Assembly: GCF_040436345.1 (NCBI RefSeq)
Contig: NC_133230.1
Coordinates: forward strand, 21,338,197-21,402,196
Reading direction: 5' to 3'
DNA length: 64,000 nt
From: Pagrus major
Taxonomy: Eukaryota; Chordata; Actinopteri; Spariformes; Sparidae
The translations under genes were made by a program, and so were the position numbers. Each line of letters begins with the position of its first letter. Position 1 is the first letter of the stretch. Shown here in pieces: positions 13,101 to 27,600 of the stretch. Below the pieces are notes generated by a model. That model ran no database searches. It was not told the origin of the DNA and saw only the letters and a program-made list of their open reading frames with translations.

Positions 13101-16100
13101 CATGTTGGACAGAGCCGCAGTGATTTATTTTAAACACTCCTCATCCCTGTAGACTGGACTTATTTGCCATATATTAGAGCTCGCAGTAGATGGGGGACTC
13201 TTTTTACTGAGGCGCTGCCGTTTAGAGGTGCGTGAGAAGAAGTTACGAGAGCGAGAGAGGCTGCTTTCGTGCGTCTGAATATATGCATGTGTTTTATTAA
13301 GCAGGCTGAAATTACCCTGAGAAAAGTCATGATAATGAGACATCCAAGAAGCACAGAGCAATTTGGAAAACCTCAGAGGTACACCAACAACTATTCCCAC
13401 TCCGCCTCCTTCCTTCCAAACCAGGTGGAAATAATATTCCTGCTGCTATGATCCCTCTGTTTCTATCACGGAAATAATGTTAGCACCCCTATAGCAATCC
13501 GTGTTCCTCATCTATCAGCACACAGTGCTGACCCTGTCAGCTCAGGAGGAAACATTCGGTGAGAGGAATGTGTCAGACTTCACCCCTGTGAGGGGAAAGA
13601 AAGGGAAGGGCTGTAGCTGTGATAAGTAGTCATAATGGAGGTCAGTTGGTGTTTACTTTAGCAGGGTCATATAATCCCTGTGAGCAACACTCACCTCATT
13701 GACTGACTTTAATGGCCACTTCATTTAGCATTCATGTGGAATTTCAACAAGGCATTGTCTGCGTTCAATATTTGTCACTTTCAGCTGTATGCTAATGCAG
13801 GAGACTTTCTTTTTGTTTTATTTAAAAAAAAAAGTCTTATTGAATCGTACCAAAGTCTCTGCGTGTGTACAATGCTCATTAGTTTTGTTTGGGCAGTTGG
13901 CTCCGGGAGTGTTTTCAGACCACACACACTCTTCCTGCTGGCTGAATGAATTTGGGTTCAGTTAAATAGGATTCCTGTTGCTCCCGTTAACCTTCACAAA
14001 ACCCATGTGGCTGCTCACAAAGTGCACACGGAGGTGCCAGACTGTCACCATTCAGATGATAATCAACTTTATGCGCTTCCCTGGTCTGACTCGCGGGATT
14101 TAACAGATTTTTATTTAATTGGCAGCTGTTTGGTGTTAAATAAGCATCTGATGACACAGGACACTGTTTAGACTCCACACTTCAGGCTGCTGTGTTACAC
14201 CCTTGGCCCAGAGAAAGAGTGGACTGGAAGCGAGCCTGTAGGAGGGGGTGAGGGTCCACCTCGCTGGGACCTTACAAGTGACCTTACAATAACATTTCAG
14301 CTCCACAGTGGGAAGTGTTTGTCTTGCGCAACCCCTCTTTCTCAGCCTCCTTCAGTTCTCCAGTCCCGCTCTGCTTTCTCTTTTTCTTTTGAGGAGCCAA
14401 GTCGTGGAGAGGGACACCCCCACCTCCTCCTCCTCCTCCTCCTCCTCCTCCTATTTTCTCCTGTATCATGCTCCTCCTCTTAGTTTTGTTCTCCACAGAT
14501 GTTCACTCAGTCACTTTAGGAAGTGAAATGATGACATTCCAATTGCTCTCCTCTTTCACCTCTCAACTGGAGAAGACGGTTTTGTTTCCCTGAGATTTCA
14601 ACTTGTAGATTTATGAGTCGGTCCGTGAGTCTGCATCCAGCTGCAGCCAGGAGGGGCAGAGATTAGAAGACCAAAAGTGTATTTTTCAAGGGTGATATAA
14701 TCATTTTGGTTTGGAGCTAAAAACTGATAGCTGAATAATTGGTTGATAATCCTCCTCCGCCCTACGAAAACAAATTTGACACTGTCGGAAATTAATCTTT
14801 GACTGTATAATAAACAAGATAATTGTTGCGCTGAACATCTTTTTTTGTTTTTGTGAGACCTTGTTTTGATTAGGAAGTTTCATATTTTGCTGTTGTTGCT
14901 GTTTTTCATTGTTCTCGTCTGTTGTCGCAGTTTAGCCTCACAGACTTTCAGCGTCCACTTAATATGAATTTACCTATTTATGTGAACTATTTGGTGTACC
15001 TTTTACGCTTGTTACAGTGTATAATATTTTTGCTCCTGTTGCTCCATGTTATATATGGGATGTTCGCTTTCATATAGGGAATATGTATTTGTTATTAATC
15101 TTGGGAATGTAATTGTTTGCAGGCTTGCAGCCACTCTCTATTTAAGACGGCTTCTCAATTGAAAAAAATGATTTGCCTGATGAAGGTCTTGTACCAAAAC
15201 ATCAAATTTGACAGTGTGCGGGAGTTTGCTTGCAACTTTTGCACTGAATATGTAACTCAAAGTAATAGATACCTCAATCATATATAAATCAGTGATATAC
15301 AGTATGTCCCTGCGAAACGTCTCTCCCATTTTTCTTACTTCTCTCTGCTCATCTCCATTTCCTCTGGCATTGACTCCTTGTGGCATCCCTCTCCTCGGTA
15401 TTGAGCTACCTTTGTGAAGAAACCTACAAAATCTGTGCCATGACAGCCTTTTGTTGTCTCAAGAAAACATCTGTACTGTGTTTATGTGATGGTGGCCTTC
15501 AGGATTTTTCTGAGCAGGTTTGGACAAGTTCAACGGTTGTCACTGAGATGTTAGTGAATAAAAGGCTGATTTAGTCTGCAGAAACATTATCTGGCCCATC
15601 TTACTGTATGTACTTGCCACAACCTGCTTGAGTCTTTGCTCTTGTAGCCTCATCCTGACTTATCAGAAAACCGAATCAGGCTGCCAGGAGGTACCTGTTG
15701 CATATAACATGATAACGAGTGTCCTCTCTTGTTTTTTCTTTTTATTCCTCTGTGCCATCAAGTCTTTCATTGTTTTCCTCTGTTTATGATTTTGGGAAGC
15801 AATTTGGTGCCAGTCAGCTCTGTAATCTCATATCAGACATCGATGCCTTGCTTTAAAAATTTCGCTGTCTTTGTTGTTGCTCCACCTTCTCCTCTCAGGG
15901 TTTCATTAAAAATCACTTGCTGTCCTGAGACACAAACACACACACACACACTAACCCTGCCGTCCTGCAGTCAAAAGGTTGATTGAAAGTTATGGTGGTG
16001 GCAACAGCGATGGCTGGCTGAGCCTGAAGAAAGCCGAGCCAGGGGACAGCTGGGATAACAAGCTCTGAATGAGGCCTCTGCTGCCTACGACACACACCCC

Positions 16101-19100
16101 CGGACCCTCCTTCCAGTTTCTTCCATCCTCCCCTCCTCAACCCCCCCTGTCTTTCAGTTCACCTCCGATGAGCTTCAATGAGACCCCACATGGCTTTGTG
16201 GCTTTTTTGCTTCCACTTTGTTTTTCATTAGCGATTCTTTTGAGCGACCTCGGAAATTCTATGCGCATTGTCCCCATTGATTGAGGTTATAAAGAGTCTG
16301 GTCAGGGCGATTGCTTGTCACAGTACGTCAAAAAAGGAGTTTTCATTGCGAGGGTATAGGCTGTCATGATGGAATTTGTTTGCACCCATTTCCAGCAGCA
16401 GCAGCAGTCTCTCTCAGCACTGGGGATGAAGTGAGGAGGCGAAGAGGCCCTGATTTTTCATTCCGGGGACCTCTGTAATGAATGGAAAAATATGTCCCCG
16501 CTTTGACTTGAAGAGTGGAACGGGACAAGGGAGGAAAAATCATTTCAGGAGCAAAGTATAATCTGTCATATTTTATAGCAGGGCTACTGCTATCCCAGAC
16601 TGCACCATGCAGTGAAACTGATTTGATTTCCTCATGCACTGGGATGTGAGTTTGGGCCTTGGATCAGCCCCCAAGCCTGGATGTACTTGGAGTTAGAGGC
16701 TTGGCAGATGGCGGCAGTGCACCAGTCATAGTTATTCTGTGTCTACATTGAATATTAGCTAAAGTGACTGGTCTTTTTATATATTTTTAGCCATTTTAGC
16801 CATGCTAGCAGCCTTATTACTCCAGGGATGGCAATGTAAGGCTTGTCTGTTGATCAGTCGGTCCACCAGACTGAAATATCTCCACAACTATCAGATGTAT
16901 TTCCAGGAAGTTTTGTACAGACATTCAAGATTTCTTGTGGATTTGGTTATCCTCTGACTTTTTCTGTGATGCCACATAGATAATGTACTATAGATGGGTT
17001 GCCATGATAGTTGGTACAGATATTCAAGGTCCCAAGAAGATGAATTGGTGAGATTTTTAGCATTTTGATGTTAGCGTTTACCTGAAAGCACCACTGTGCC
17101 AAAGTATAGCCTCAAAGAGCCACTAGCATGGCTTGAGACTCTTAATCACGTTTACTGTTTTTTAAGGCATTATTACATTTACTGGATAGTTGGCAGTCTA
17201 TTCTGGTCATCAGCTGCCTGTTCCTGTGCAGGTCACCTTGATAAAAGGACCGTATAGCTCAGTGCAGACAGTTGATGAACAAAGAGAGAGTCAGCCAGAC
17301 TGGCGGATAGAGATGGATAGAGGGTAGTGACCTTTTTACAGCCGAGGAGTAAGGTGAACTGGGAAAGCACTGAACAAATTGTCACTGTGAAAGGGCGAGT
17401 ACCACATCGTAATGACAGGCTCAACAGCTCCACGATGACAGATTGATTTCAGACAATATTCCTGGATTGTCAAGAGGCCCCATTGCTGTCAGTGAGAGCT
17501 TTGCCAGTTTCTCCACCCCCTCCGTCTGTCTCGCCTTGCTTCTCCCCGCTCTGTCTCGTCTCTGTCTCACCCGCCGTTCTCTTTCCCTCACCCACTCCTC
17601 TGCTAGCCTCTCCCTCCCTCCTGCCCTGATCTGAATCGCTCCATTCTGCCCAAACACTCCTGCTACATCGCAGTCTGTCATTGGCCCTCTCCTGAAAAGA
17701 CCTTGTTGACAAAGGCGCTGGTGTAAAGCGCTTCCCAGTGTCATGGAGATTGGCTGATCCTCTGACTGTATGCCGGTGTAGGGTTCCTGGAGACGGAGAA
17801 ATGAGGGGAACTCAGTGCCAGGCTTGGCCATCATCATCATCATCATCATCACGCAGATGTGACCACAACACACACTGGTCTGCCAGTGACAGCATGTCTG
17901 GCTCAAAACGGTCTTGTTTACAGCCTCTGTGCTTCTCTGCCAGTCAGTTGAACATCAGACCAACTCAGAGTGATGGTGGCTCGACTTAATAAGACATCTG
18001 TATCTCATTCAGCACCTCCAGACTGGACTCTGACTGTGTTAACTGTACACAATGAGCCAAACACAGGTCAGATGATTATTTGTTTCCCACTGTGGAATGC
18101 AGGAAGGTAGAAAGGGGAGGCATGCAGGGAGTGGCAGGATGCACCTCGCTGTTGACTGATGGAGGCCGTGAAACAACATAAACAGGGTTTTTGTTATGTG
18201 TAGACGATGTTGTCCTGTTGTCATCTGTTGCATATGTACAGTTAATGGATAGAGGACCTATACTTTATTAGTACCAACTAAAAACAATATTGTGCTGACA
18301 AGTATCTGTCCATAGACTGACAGACAAACATATAGTACTCAAAACTGCTTCTCTGGTATTTCCTGCTACAATCGGTGTCTCCAGGACCACATTTTGTCAT
18401 CACACCACGCACACAGGCTCACAAGGAGAAAACAATACCAGCCACGCTGTCTTGGCCGGTTACAATGTCTTACTTGTGACCTCTAATCACAGTTTATGGT
18501 TTAAGTTTGGACATGAGTTGTGTGCAATTCAACCAAAGAGGGAATTTTCCCTCTCAAATCATATTATTTGGGGGATTTGTACAGGCCTGAAGACGTATAT
18601 TCAGTATTTTACAAGAAAAAGGTAACAAATCTGAGAAAAGTCATAAAAAAGTTTTTAATGTGCGTTTTTGTTCCCCCTGTTAGAGTATGTGGTTAAATAC
18701 AAGTCTAAAGTAAGGGATTTAATCTTTAACTCCTTCTAAACTTTCATATCTGTGTGTGTTTATCAGAGACAACAGGAGACAATACACAGGCGGTCCGCAG
18801 CAGCCAAACATGTGTGAGCGTTCACACAATGTCCCTCTCCGTGCCAAGTGGTCGGCCCATCTCCAAACATATTAGACAGACAGTAATAAACAGGTGCTTG
18901 TTGGTGCCCTGCTCTGTATTGGAGAAAGAGAGAGCGGTCTGTTTGAGTGTGTCATGTGGCTGAGGCTGAGCCCGGGCCAGGGAGTGGGGTGTGAGATTGT
19001 TGGGATTCCTGGTTACTGCCGCCTGGGCCCACCTAATCCCCCTTCACTCCCCCATGCAGCCCTTCTCTCCTTATGAGCTGTGTGTTAAAGGAGGCCTCAC

Positions 19101-22100
19101 TGCCATCTTAGCCTCTGCTCCCTGCCACTCTCTAAATCAACCCTCCTCTCTTTAACACTCACCCTACTTCTCTCTCCCTGGCTTGTTTTTTTTTTCTCTC
19201 CTCTGACCCCTCTTTCTCTGTCTCTGTCTGTCACTCTTTCTGGCCTTTCTCTCCCTTCCCAGCCTCCCTGCTGTTGCCTCTCCCCTGATAAGTGGCCCTA
19301 AGCACACACTCAGCCCCTGTGTGTGCACCGGGCCTTAGCCTAATGGAGTGTGATAAAGCGACTAGAGTGCCACTCACTGTGCGCTCTTTAGGACCACTGA
19401 ATTACTGAGTCACATCTGCATGAAAAGTTACGCTACTGAATTAGTATAGAATAACTGCATGTTGGACTTTCATGTGTTTTTGGAAACTTGAACTGATATT
19501 TTATGATTGAAAAGTCAGTCATCAGTGCCTTCATAACATTTGACCGGTTGCATACCAAATTAAAACATTTTCTCTATGATTTTAGTTATTTTAGTTCTTT
19601 TATGGCATTTTTATCAAGAGGATAGAGAAAAAGGATGGGGATCACACCTGCCGCAACACCCGTCAACAAGTTCATGTTCAGACAGACATATGAACTACTC
19701 AAAACTGCCTCTTCGTTAGTTCCCACTACATTAGGTGTCTCCAGGACCACATTTTGCCATGATGACACACACACAGACTCACAAGGAGAAAGCATTAGCA
19801 TCAGATGCTGTCACGGCTGGTAAAATGAACAAAATAAAATGAGAGACAAATCTCCCTCGGGACAAATAAATGAATCTTGAATGAGAAGAAGAATGAGCCA
19901 AGTCTTGACAAGTCTAGATGTCAATAACGTACTGGCATGTACCAGAATGATTTCTTTCAGCAGAGAAAAGAATGCTCCTAAAAGTTAATATTAATAACCC
20001 AAAATAGTGACTTTCAACTTTCAACAGAATATACCCAACTCTCTTTACAGTGGTAGACCAGGTCAGACATCGGAAAAGCAGGTTATAAACTGTTCCAGTA
20101 ATAAGACAGCATGGCCACTCCAAAAACATTATATGAAAGGCCTCTATTAATTCAAGTTCAGGACTTTCCATAAGGACTGCGTACCTTTCCTGGCTTGTGG
20201 AAGTATGGAAAAGTATGGAGCCCTATGGATAATCCTTAGACTGAATTAAAAGGGACTTGTTATATAATCAAAGTATCAATCAACTATAAAACAGGATTTC
20301 TCCCAGGAAATTGTCGGCTGAGGCAGTAAGCCACTGGGATCCTGATGTAACTTGTCTTGTGATCAATTTAGTTTGACAGCCTAAACAACAGCCACACTTA
20401 CTAAGTAAATTGCATTTGCTTTTTCCTGAAGGTTAGTTTTTATTCTATTTAGAAATGCAACAACATCGGCCTGATTTATTGACAAACAAACAAATGCTTA
20501 TGTCAAACTGGATCTTTGTGCCACTGCAGCTACACATGACAGTTGTAAGGAGTCTACAAAAACACACACACGCTGCTTTTCTCCGACACAGGCAGCTGGT
20601 GCTGGGGGAGAAGGCAGTCAAGTTTAATGAAATATAGCAGCTTAAAGTTCAAAGGCTCCACAGTAGGGCCTGTTAAGGGTAGGCCGCGTGATGGAGATGT
20701 TTCCAGAAGCTTTATGACGCTGGAGTAATTTCTCTCTGTTTCTTTCCTGTTCTTTTGATGAGGGGGTCGGCAGGAGCCCGTTGTTCTGGAGCCATTAGCT
20801 GTGTTCTTCCAGTGATTCTGCTTTAATCAGATAGATCGACTGGAGCATCTTATTCTCTTTACCTCTTTCTCTTTATTCCACCCCCTCCTGCTTTTTTCTC
20901 TAGTCCCTCATGTCACCCAATAGCTCCTCCTGTACCATTCCCACCACAGAAGCAGTTGCTATTCAGCCCACATCAGATGGTGCCGAAGAAAGAGCCATTG
21001 TCCCGGCTGGTCTTACCGCACTCTTATCTATTGATTGGAAAGCCGAGAGGAGAAAATAACGGGTATTGATTACCACACTGGGTGAAGTTGCTGGGCAGGA
21101 CGTCTGGAGGGGTAAGAAAAGACGGCATTCTTCACCCTCCGCTGCCCCGCTGCTGTCAGAACAGCCTCTACGGCCACTCCACATATCCAGTCCCCTTTCA
21201 CCTCTCCTCCCTCCCCTCACCTCACCTCCTTTCTTGAATTGCCAAGGTGGCTCTCCCCCTTCTCTTTCTCGCTGTTTTATGCCGATTTTTATCTCCGCTT
21301 GTGAAATGTATAGCCGAGCGCAGCAGCAGGCTCTGCACAGAAGCTCCGGCCTTTCACACACTCCCCGAGCTGCGGTGTCTGCCTCACCTTTCGCCTTCAC
21401 CCAGCCCCTTCGATCTCAAGTAAAGTCACTGGCTCTGGATTTTGTTTCTAGCTTTCATGTTTTTTTGTGCATTTCTTTCTACCCTCTCATCCCCCCTTGA
21501 ACTCAACTTACTTTTCCCTTCCATTTTGTTATGTTTTTTTTATTATACAAGTGCTGAGGTTTTAAGAGGTGCATGATAAGAGTATTTCCCCTGAAGCACA
21601 GGCTCCATTAAACTTCCTCTCTTATGTTCGAGGTTCGTCTGCTGTTGTACGGTCTGCTGAGCTAACACAGTGCTGCTGAGTAGGAGGATGCATTCTCTTG
21701 CTTCTATCTGTCTCTTATCCTTATATAAATACTGCATATTGAAGACACATTCACTCAGATCTGTGTTTATCTTAGTAATGAGTCACTTCAGTCTGGCAGT
21801 CTGCAAAAGCCTTTCTATGCACAAGAAATTCTTGCAGTTGGCTGGAGATTAAGGACTAAATCCTTTTTATAAGAAGATGTTTACAGTGTTGTTTGAATAA
21901 CTATATCCTCTATTGGGCAGACAGTGTTGCGTGCATTATCGAGTTGTTCTCATTGCGGTTGGTTTAGTTCCAGGTGTTCGCTATTGAAGCGGCTGTCAGC
22001 AGCCAAGCCAACCTTTTATTGACGTGTTTGCAATGGATAGAAAGACCAAAACACTTTGTATGGGAGGAAAAATGCATGCATACATCATTACAAATCCACA

Positions 22101-24582
22101 GGTGTTTTGTAAAAGAGAAAATAAACGAGGAGAGATGTACCAGCACATCTGAACATTGCTCAAATCTGGCAGCCTTTGGAGTTTGTGTTTTTTTTTTTCT
22201 GTGTTCTTCTTTCCTAACATACCTTCCTCCGTGGATGCCTGCATGTCAGATCAACAGGTCATTAACCCGCTCACAAGGTTTCGTGAAAGTGGCTATATTT
22301 AGTCTGAATCACAAGAATGCCCCTTATTGAATGTGCCCCTTTCTCTTAAAATAATCCATCACCAAATTGAGCAAAGAAAAACAGAGCTAATTCTGAGAGT
22401 CGCCAGGCCTCCTCCTCCTCCTCTTCCTGTGCTATGAAAGATTCCATTCACACATGGGGCTCGGCTATAATAAGGAGCGCCGTACCAACGCTGCAATACG
22501 GGAAAGCCCATATGGTCATGTGTATCATTTTCCATTTAGAGAGCAGCTAACAATTCGAACAATTTGAGTAAACACTCAGGAGTTTGACATAAATCTGGCT
22601 GATTCCCATTCATCACAGCCTCCGCAGAGGACCATAATGCTTAGTTCAGCAACCCGGAGAGCGCCTCAGATGACTGGAGCTCAGACAGCAGAGAAAAGAG
22701 CAGCTATAGTGCATTTTACTTCCAGTCATCATGAACTATGTATCTTACAATCAAGCAGATAAGAAAATAATTTCCCTTTTCTCAGTGTTAGACTTTTTTT
22801 TTAACAGCGGGCTGCTGTGTGGTAGTTTCAAAGCTTTCAACTCCAAGGTTAAGAGAACCTGTCCTTGAGAGGGAGGAGGCGGAGGAGGTGGAGGAGGAGA
22901 GTCCCTATTGAAGAAAGGATGGTGGTCATGCACACAGCACAGATACATTTTAAGTTATTCAGACAATGTCCTTGATTTCAACACTTCTTCATGCCTTATT
23001 TTTCAAAAGGACTTCAAAAGGGGTTTTTTTAAGAGCGGAGATGGAGGGAGGAAATCATTTGTTGCACATTCCTCACACTTGGAGCAACAGCCAAAGCTTT
23101 TTAGTTTATTAAGCCAAAAAGCTCAGGAGCTGGAGTTTTCTTTAATAAGGTTCAAGATCACATAGACCTTTATCACCATTGAAGTAGTAGTTTGGGAAAT
23201 GTGGTTATTTGATTTTTGTTTGTTTTTGCAGAGTTGGCATGATGAGATACCACCCTTATATTCATATGGTATATATAAGGCTACAGTCAGCAGTCGGTTA
23301 ACTTAGCTTACTCACCAAAGGGGCCAATATGTTCGGTGCTTGTTGGATTGGTCAAATAGCTTCTTCTTTTCTCTAGCTCTTTTTTCATTCTTAATACACC
23401 ACTCTGTCCACACTATGAATGCTTTTAGGAGAAAGGCCAATTTTTACCTTCAAAGCTCAGTAATTGACACATTGTATCTTGTCTTTTTTAATCTGTTCAG
23501 AAATTATTTTTAAAATATTTCATTGTGGTTTTTTCGGGCTGGAGGTTGGGTTTTGTTACCTTTGGACAAAGTTGCTGTCCAGCTAGCTGTTTCTCCCAGT
23601 TTCCAGTCTTTTTGCTCAGCTAAGCTAGCCAGCTGCTGGCTGTGGCCTTATGTTTAGCATACACATACAAAAGTGGTATCAATCTTCTCATCTAACTCTC
23701 TGCAAGAAAGCGACAAATCCTATTTTCATTTAAATCATGAACATAAACAGTCACATGGCACGATGAAAAAAGCCTCTTTAAGGACATGACAGTCTCCTAA
23801 ACTTAGGGAATCTAGCCAAAGATTCATTGCACCACCAGGATAGAGTTATCTGATCATATAAACAAAAAAATAAATCCTAAATCTAATGAAAACTTTTGTA
23901 GTAAGAAGCTTTAAAAGCCAAATTCCTAGGTTGAGTGGTTAAGTTTTTGCAGTACACCATTGTAAACTTTTACGAATGGAAAAGAGCATTCACTTATTCT
24001 TGTCTTGTTTTATTTCCTTGTGAAGAATATAACTCTCAAGAAATGTCCTTCCAGCTTCCAGAAAATCTTTGTTTGACAGAATATCTGTGCTGGGTCAATG
24101 TGTTTTGACACTTTCCTTCAGCTGAACCTTTGACATGAATCAGGCCTTGTTTTTGTATGTCAGTCCCCTCCGTTAATCCAGAAAGAACACATGGTTGAGT
24201 GGCTTGCAGGACCATAAGTCAGAAGAGATAACTGAAGCGTATTTGTTCAAGATTTGGCAGAAATGTGTTTATGTTTTTTCAGGGCAGTTCAGTCTTTTGG
24301 GATCAACTCGGTCCATGTGAGCTCCTGCAGCACCAAGCCAAGCTGTGACCTGTTTGTGGTCCTACAGCAGAGTCCGCAGAGTAAGAAACTGAACAGTGAA
24401 TGCCTCTGTTCTGCCTTTCCTGGTAGCAGAGGAGTGAGATATGTGGGCCAGCTGACAACAGCCAAAAAGACTGCGGTCGCGTTTTCTCCACAGACATAAA
24501 CAATGACACTTCCAATTTCCTGTGCATGCTGTGGACCAGGGAAGGCCATCCACAGAGAGGAAGGAAAACTCTGAGTGAGTGA

Positions 24583-24639
<57 letters not shown>

Positions 24640-27600
24640 CATGCATGGCGGAGAAAAGACGTGGAAACAGAAAGGAAGTCATTGGTTTTACACTCACAAG
24701 TTTTTTTCCGCTGAGTTTTGTGGCGTTACTTATAAACTTTTAAGTAAGCCCTGTTTTTTTAGCATCGAGGTCACCAGCCCAACAGTCCAGATGTTGTACC
24801 TGCAGCTGAGATACATCTGTTTGCAACATGATGGATAAATCAGCCAGATGGTGTTACCTGTGTCACCTTCCCCCCACTGCAGCCCCATCAGTATAATGAA
24901 CTTCTTGTTTACCATATGTGTGAAATGCACCAAAGGAATGTGACTATGTGTGTGCTTGAGCGTGTGTGTATGTGTTTGGGAGAGGCCATGTGTTCTTACC
25001 CTCCCCATTGTTTTTACTGCTACCAGACTGGCCATTTGTTCTGAGGCACAGACTGTTCTCTGTGTACTTTTGAGGGCTGTTGCAGCAGCTATAGGTTTTG
25101 GTTGCATTTCCTCCCCCTCTTGCGGTCCTGTTTCTCTCTGGTGTCAAGTCTGCGCAGTAATTTGGGATTTTGTTTAGTTTTGGGTGGGGAGGGGGTTAGT
25201 TGAACGCCTGGTGCTGTGCAAGCAGCGGCGCAGGCCTCCTAACACCATCACAGGGTGTTTCGGCCCGCTCCACTTCACCAGATCTGAGGGAGCAGACCTG
25301 AGCCAATTAAGAGCGGGGAGAACAGGCTGCTGTCCGTCTCGCTGCGGCCCGCCCCCCTCATCGCTTTGATCTCTTGCACGCTACGCAAAACCAGAGCCAG
25401 AACACTTTACCCTCTCTGTGCAGGCCATGGACGACAGGACTTGTCCAATTATTACAATCTGGTTTCAACGTTTCTGGGTAATCAGACAAAAAGATGACAA
25501 ATTACTTCTATCTCATTCCATCTGCCCACATCCGAGCTGGTTTTAGAGCTGCTTTTAGTCAAGGAAACCAGGATTCAGATATTTTATTTGCTGATTCCAG
25601 TACACTTTACTTAGCAAAGCAGCCTAATTTGAAAATGTAAACGCATTAAAAAAATAAGAAAGAACTTGTTAGATATCCTTGTGTATCTAAATACAAAAAC
25701 TTAAAATGTCTTAATACGTGAGGAGAGCTTCCACCAGTTTTCGTATTTCCAAATTTTGGAGACTTGAATGTATTGTGGTCAAGATCAGCAGTTCCCAAAC
25801 TCAGGATAAGGACTCTTCAAAAAGCAGACAGTATGATTAACAGGGGAGGAAAGGAGAAAAATAATCATTCTTGACTTTGGAAACAGCTGTTGGCAAAGCT
25901 ATCTCACCATAAGGTCCATTCAAAAAATTCAAAAATTTAAGTAGATGCTCAGATGAATTTCTATTTTTATAAGTGCCTTAAGGACATAGAAAAGCTGCTG
26001 AATGGAGTTTATTGTTGCTGTTTTGCCAACAAGAAGAAACATATTTCTTTGTTCAAATCTTTGCTCTTCTTCTACTTGTGAGTTTTGTTTGGTCACAATT
26101 GGAGCAGGAATGCAATATAAGAAATGTATTTTCTTTTGCAAAACCTTTTTTTTTTTTTTTTTTAACGTTTTAAAAAATGTGTTTCACAGAATTCTCCTTT
26201 ACTATGTTTGTGTGTCCTCAGGACCTCCACGGGTGTCTGAGAAGGTTGTTCACAGACAGTCGGTCCGGCTCGGGAGTGCCATTAAGCTGCCGTGTCCAGT
26301 AGAAGGAGACCCTCCACCCCTCATTATGTGGACCAAAGATGGGCGCAACATCCACAGCGGCTGGATCCGTTTTCGAATCCTCCGCATGGGCCTGAAGATC
26401 AAGGAGGTGGAGCCAGACGACACAGGGACCTACATCTGTAAAGCCACCAACGGCTTTGGTAGCGTTAACATCAACTACACCCTCATCGTCATTGGTGAGT
26501 GGAGATGAAGTTTGTCTGTGTCACATTAGATAGTTTGTATAACCTGTTGCTTTGCAGTTCGTGAGATTAGATCATGGAGGACCGTAAAATGTGTCACTCT
26601 TGTTAAAGCTCAACTGAGCATCTTTAAAACATGAAGTCACCTGTCTGCTAACTAAAACCAGAGACCGTGGCAGTGAGTCAGTCTCCTGATTTGTACGATC
26701 AGAGTGCGTCTGCTTCCTCTGTGGTGTTTCAAAGCCATGTTCGTAACACTTTCCTGTAGTCAACAACCTCACCGCAGTTCAAATGTTAAAAGACAGCATC
26801 ACTCACAGAGGTCGAGGTCTAAAACAAGTGGATTTGTGGAGGTTTAGTGGTTGATCCTCTCATCTATTGTATGTGTTACAGCCCCTACCTCTCCCTGCCC
26901 AAAGTCAACAGCGGCGTGGGATATTGTTTCATACCCCTTCATCCTCTGTGACTCAATTGGATCTCAAGCTCTTCCTTTTCCTTAGGCTACACTCTGTGGA
27001 GGCAGGAGGTCTGCAGCTCCGCAATAAGAAACACATTCAGTGTAATAGTGCTGGTTTGTCTTCGGACGCTCGCACAGCTCTTGAATGGGAGCCTGGAGGA
27101 TTTAGCACCGTCTGACCGGGTGTGTTACTCTGTGCGTGTGCATACAGTGCATTTTCTCTGCGCGAGAGCAGACATGATGAATGAGTGGAGTGAAGCGTGA
27201 AGGCTGTGTTTAGTCTAATTACTCTAAGATGCCTAATTAGGGCCAGAGTCAGAGTCGCCCAGAGGCTGCAGCTTCATCTCTCAGATGAAGCCTGGTCTTC
27301 TGAGAGCCGGCCTTCAGAAGAAGAGCCATAATCAGGCAGATGTGGAAAACACAGAGCGCTTCAGAAAACGCTGCTTTTTGTTGTAAATCAATCTCTTGAG
27401 TTGGGAATAGACGGGACCAAAGTTTATTTTAGGGTGCCCCTCAATGTGAAGTTGCCGGTGAGTTCAAAGAGAGGGTGTCTGCTGATTGTGCTAAAATGAA
27501 AGGTTGGAGATGGAGGCAGCGCGCCAGCTATAATGTCAAGGTTCATACTACAGTTGTGTTATATAGTTTCAAAGTCAGACGTGGTTGACTGTGTCTGCAT

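Larger units (their letters stand above)
10198..26221 (+). other. fgfrl1 intron 2 (16 kb), non-coding
   Basis: No coding exon supported on either strand; reading frames are short and many come from microsatellites. Contents: (TG)n near 10488-10511, poly(CTC) 14423-14452, poly(CAT) 17829-17852, several interspersed repeats (listed separately), GAGT/GT repeat 24573-24638 and a T-run at about 26143-26162. A long first coding intron in a developmental receptor gene could hold enhancers, but none can be told apart by eye. Confidence 0.6.

Noticed and set aside
14284-14496. Minus-strand ORF with a poly-Gly stretch
   Set aside because: Produced by the (CTC)n repeat in fgfrl1 intron 2; no conserved flanks.
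20963-21500. Two overlapping ORFs of about 145 codons on opposite strands in fgfrl1 intron 2
   Set aside because: Low-complexity Ser/Pro or Gly/Arg translations of a pyrimidine-rich stretch; no splice context or family resemblance.
24289-24697. Overlapping reading frames encoding His-Thr or Cys-Val runs
   Set aside because: They are translations of the GT microsatellite at 24573-24638 and show no domain outside it.
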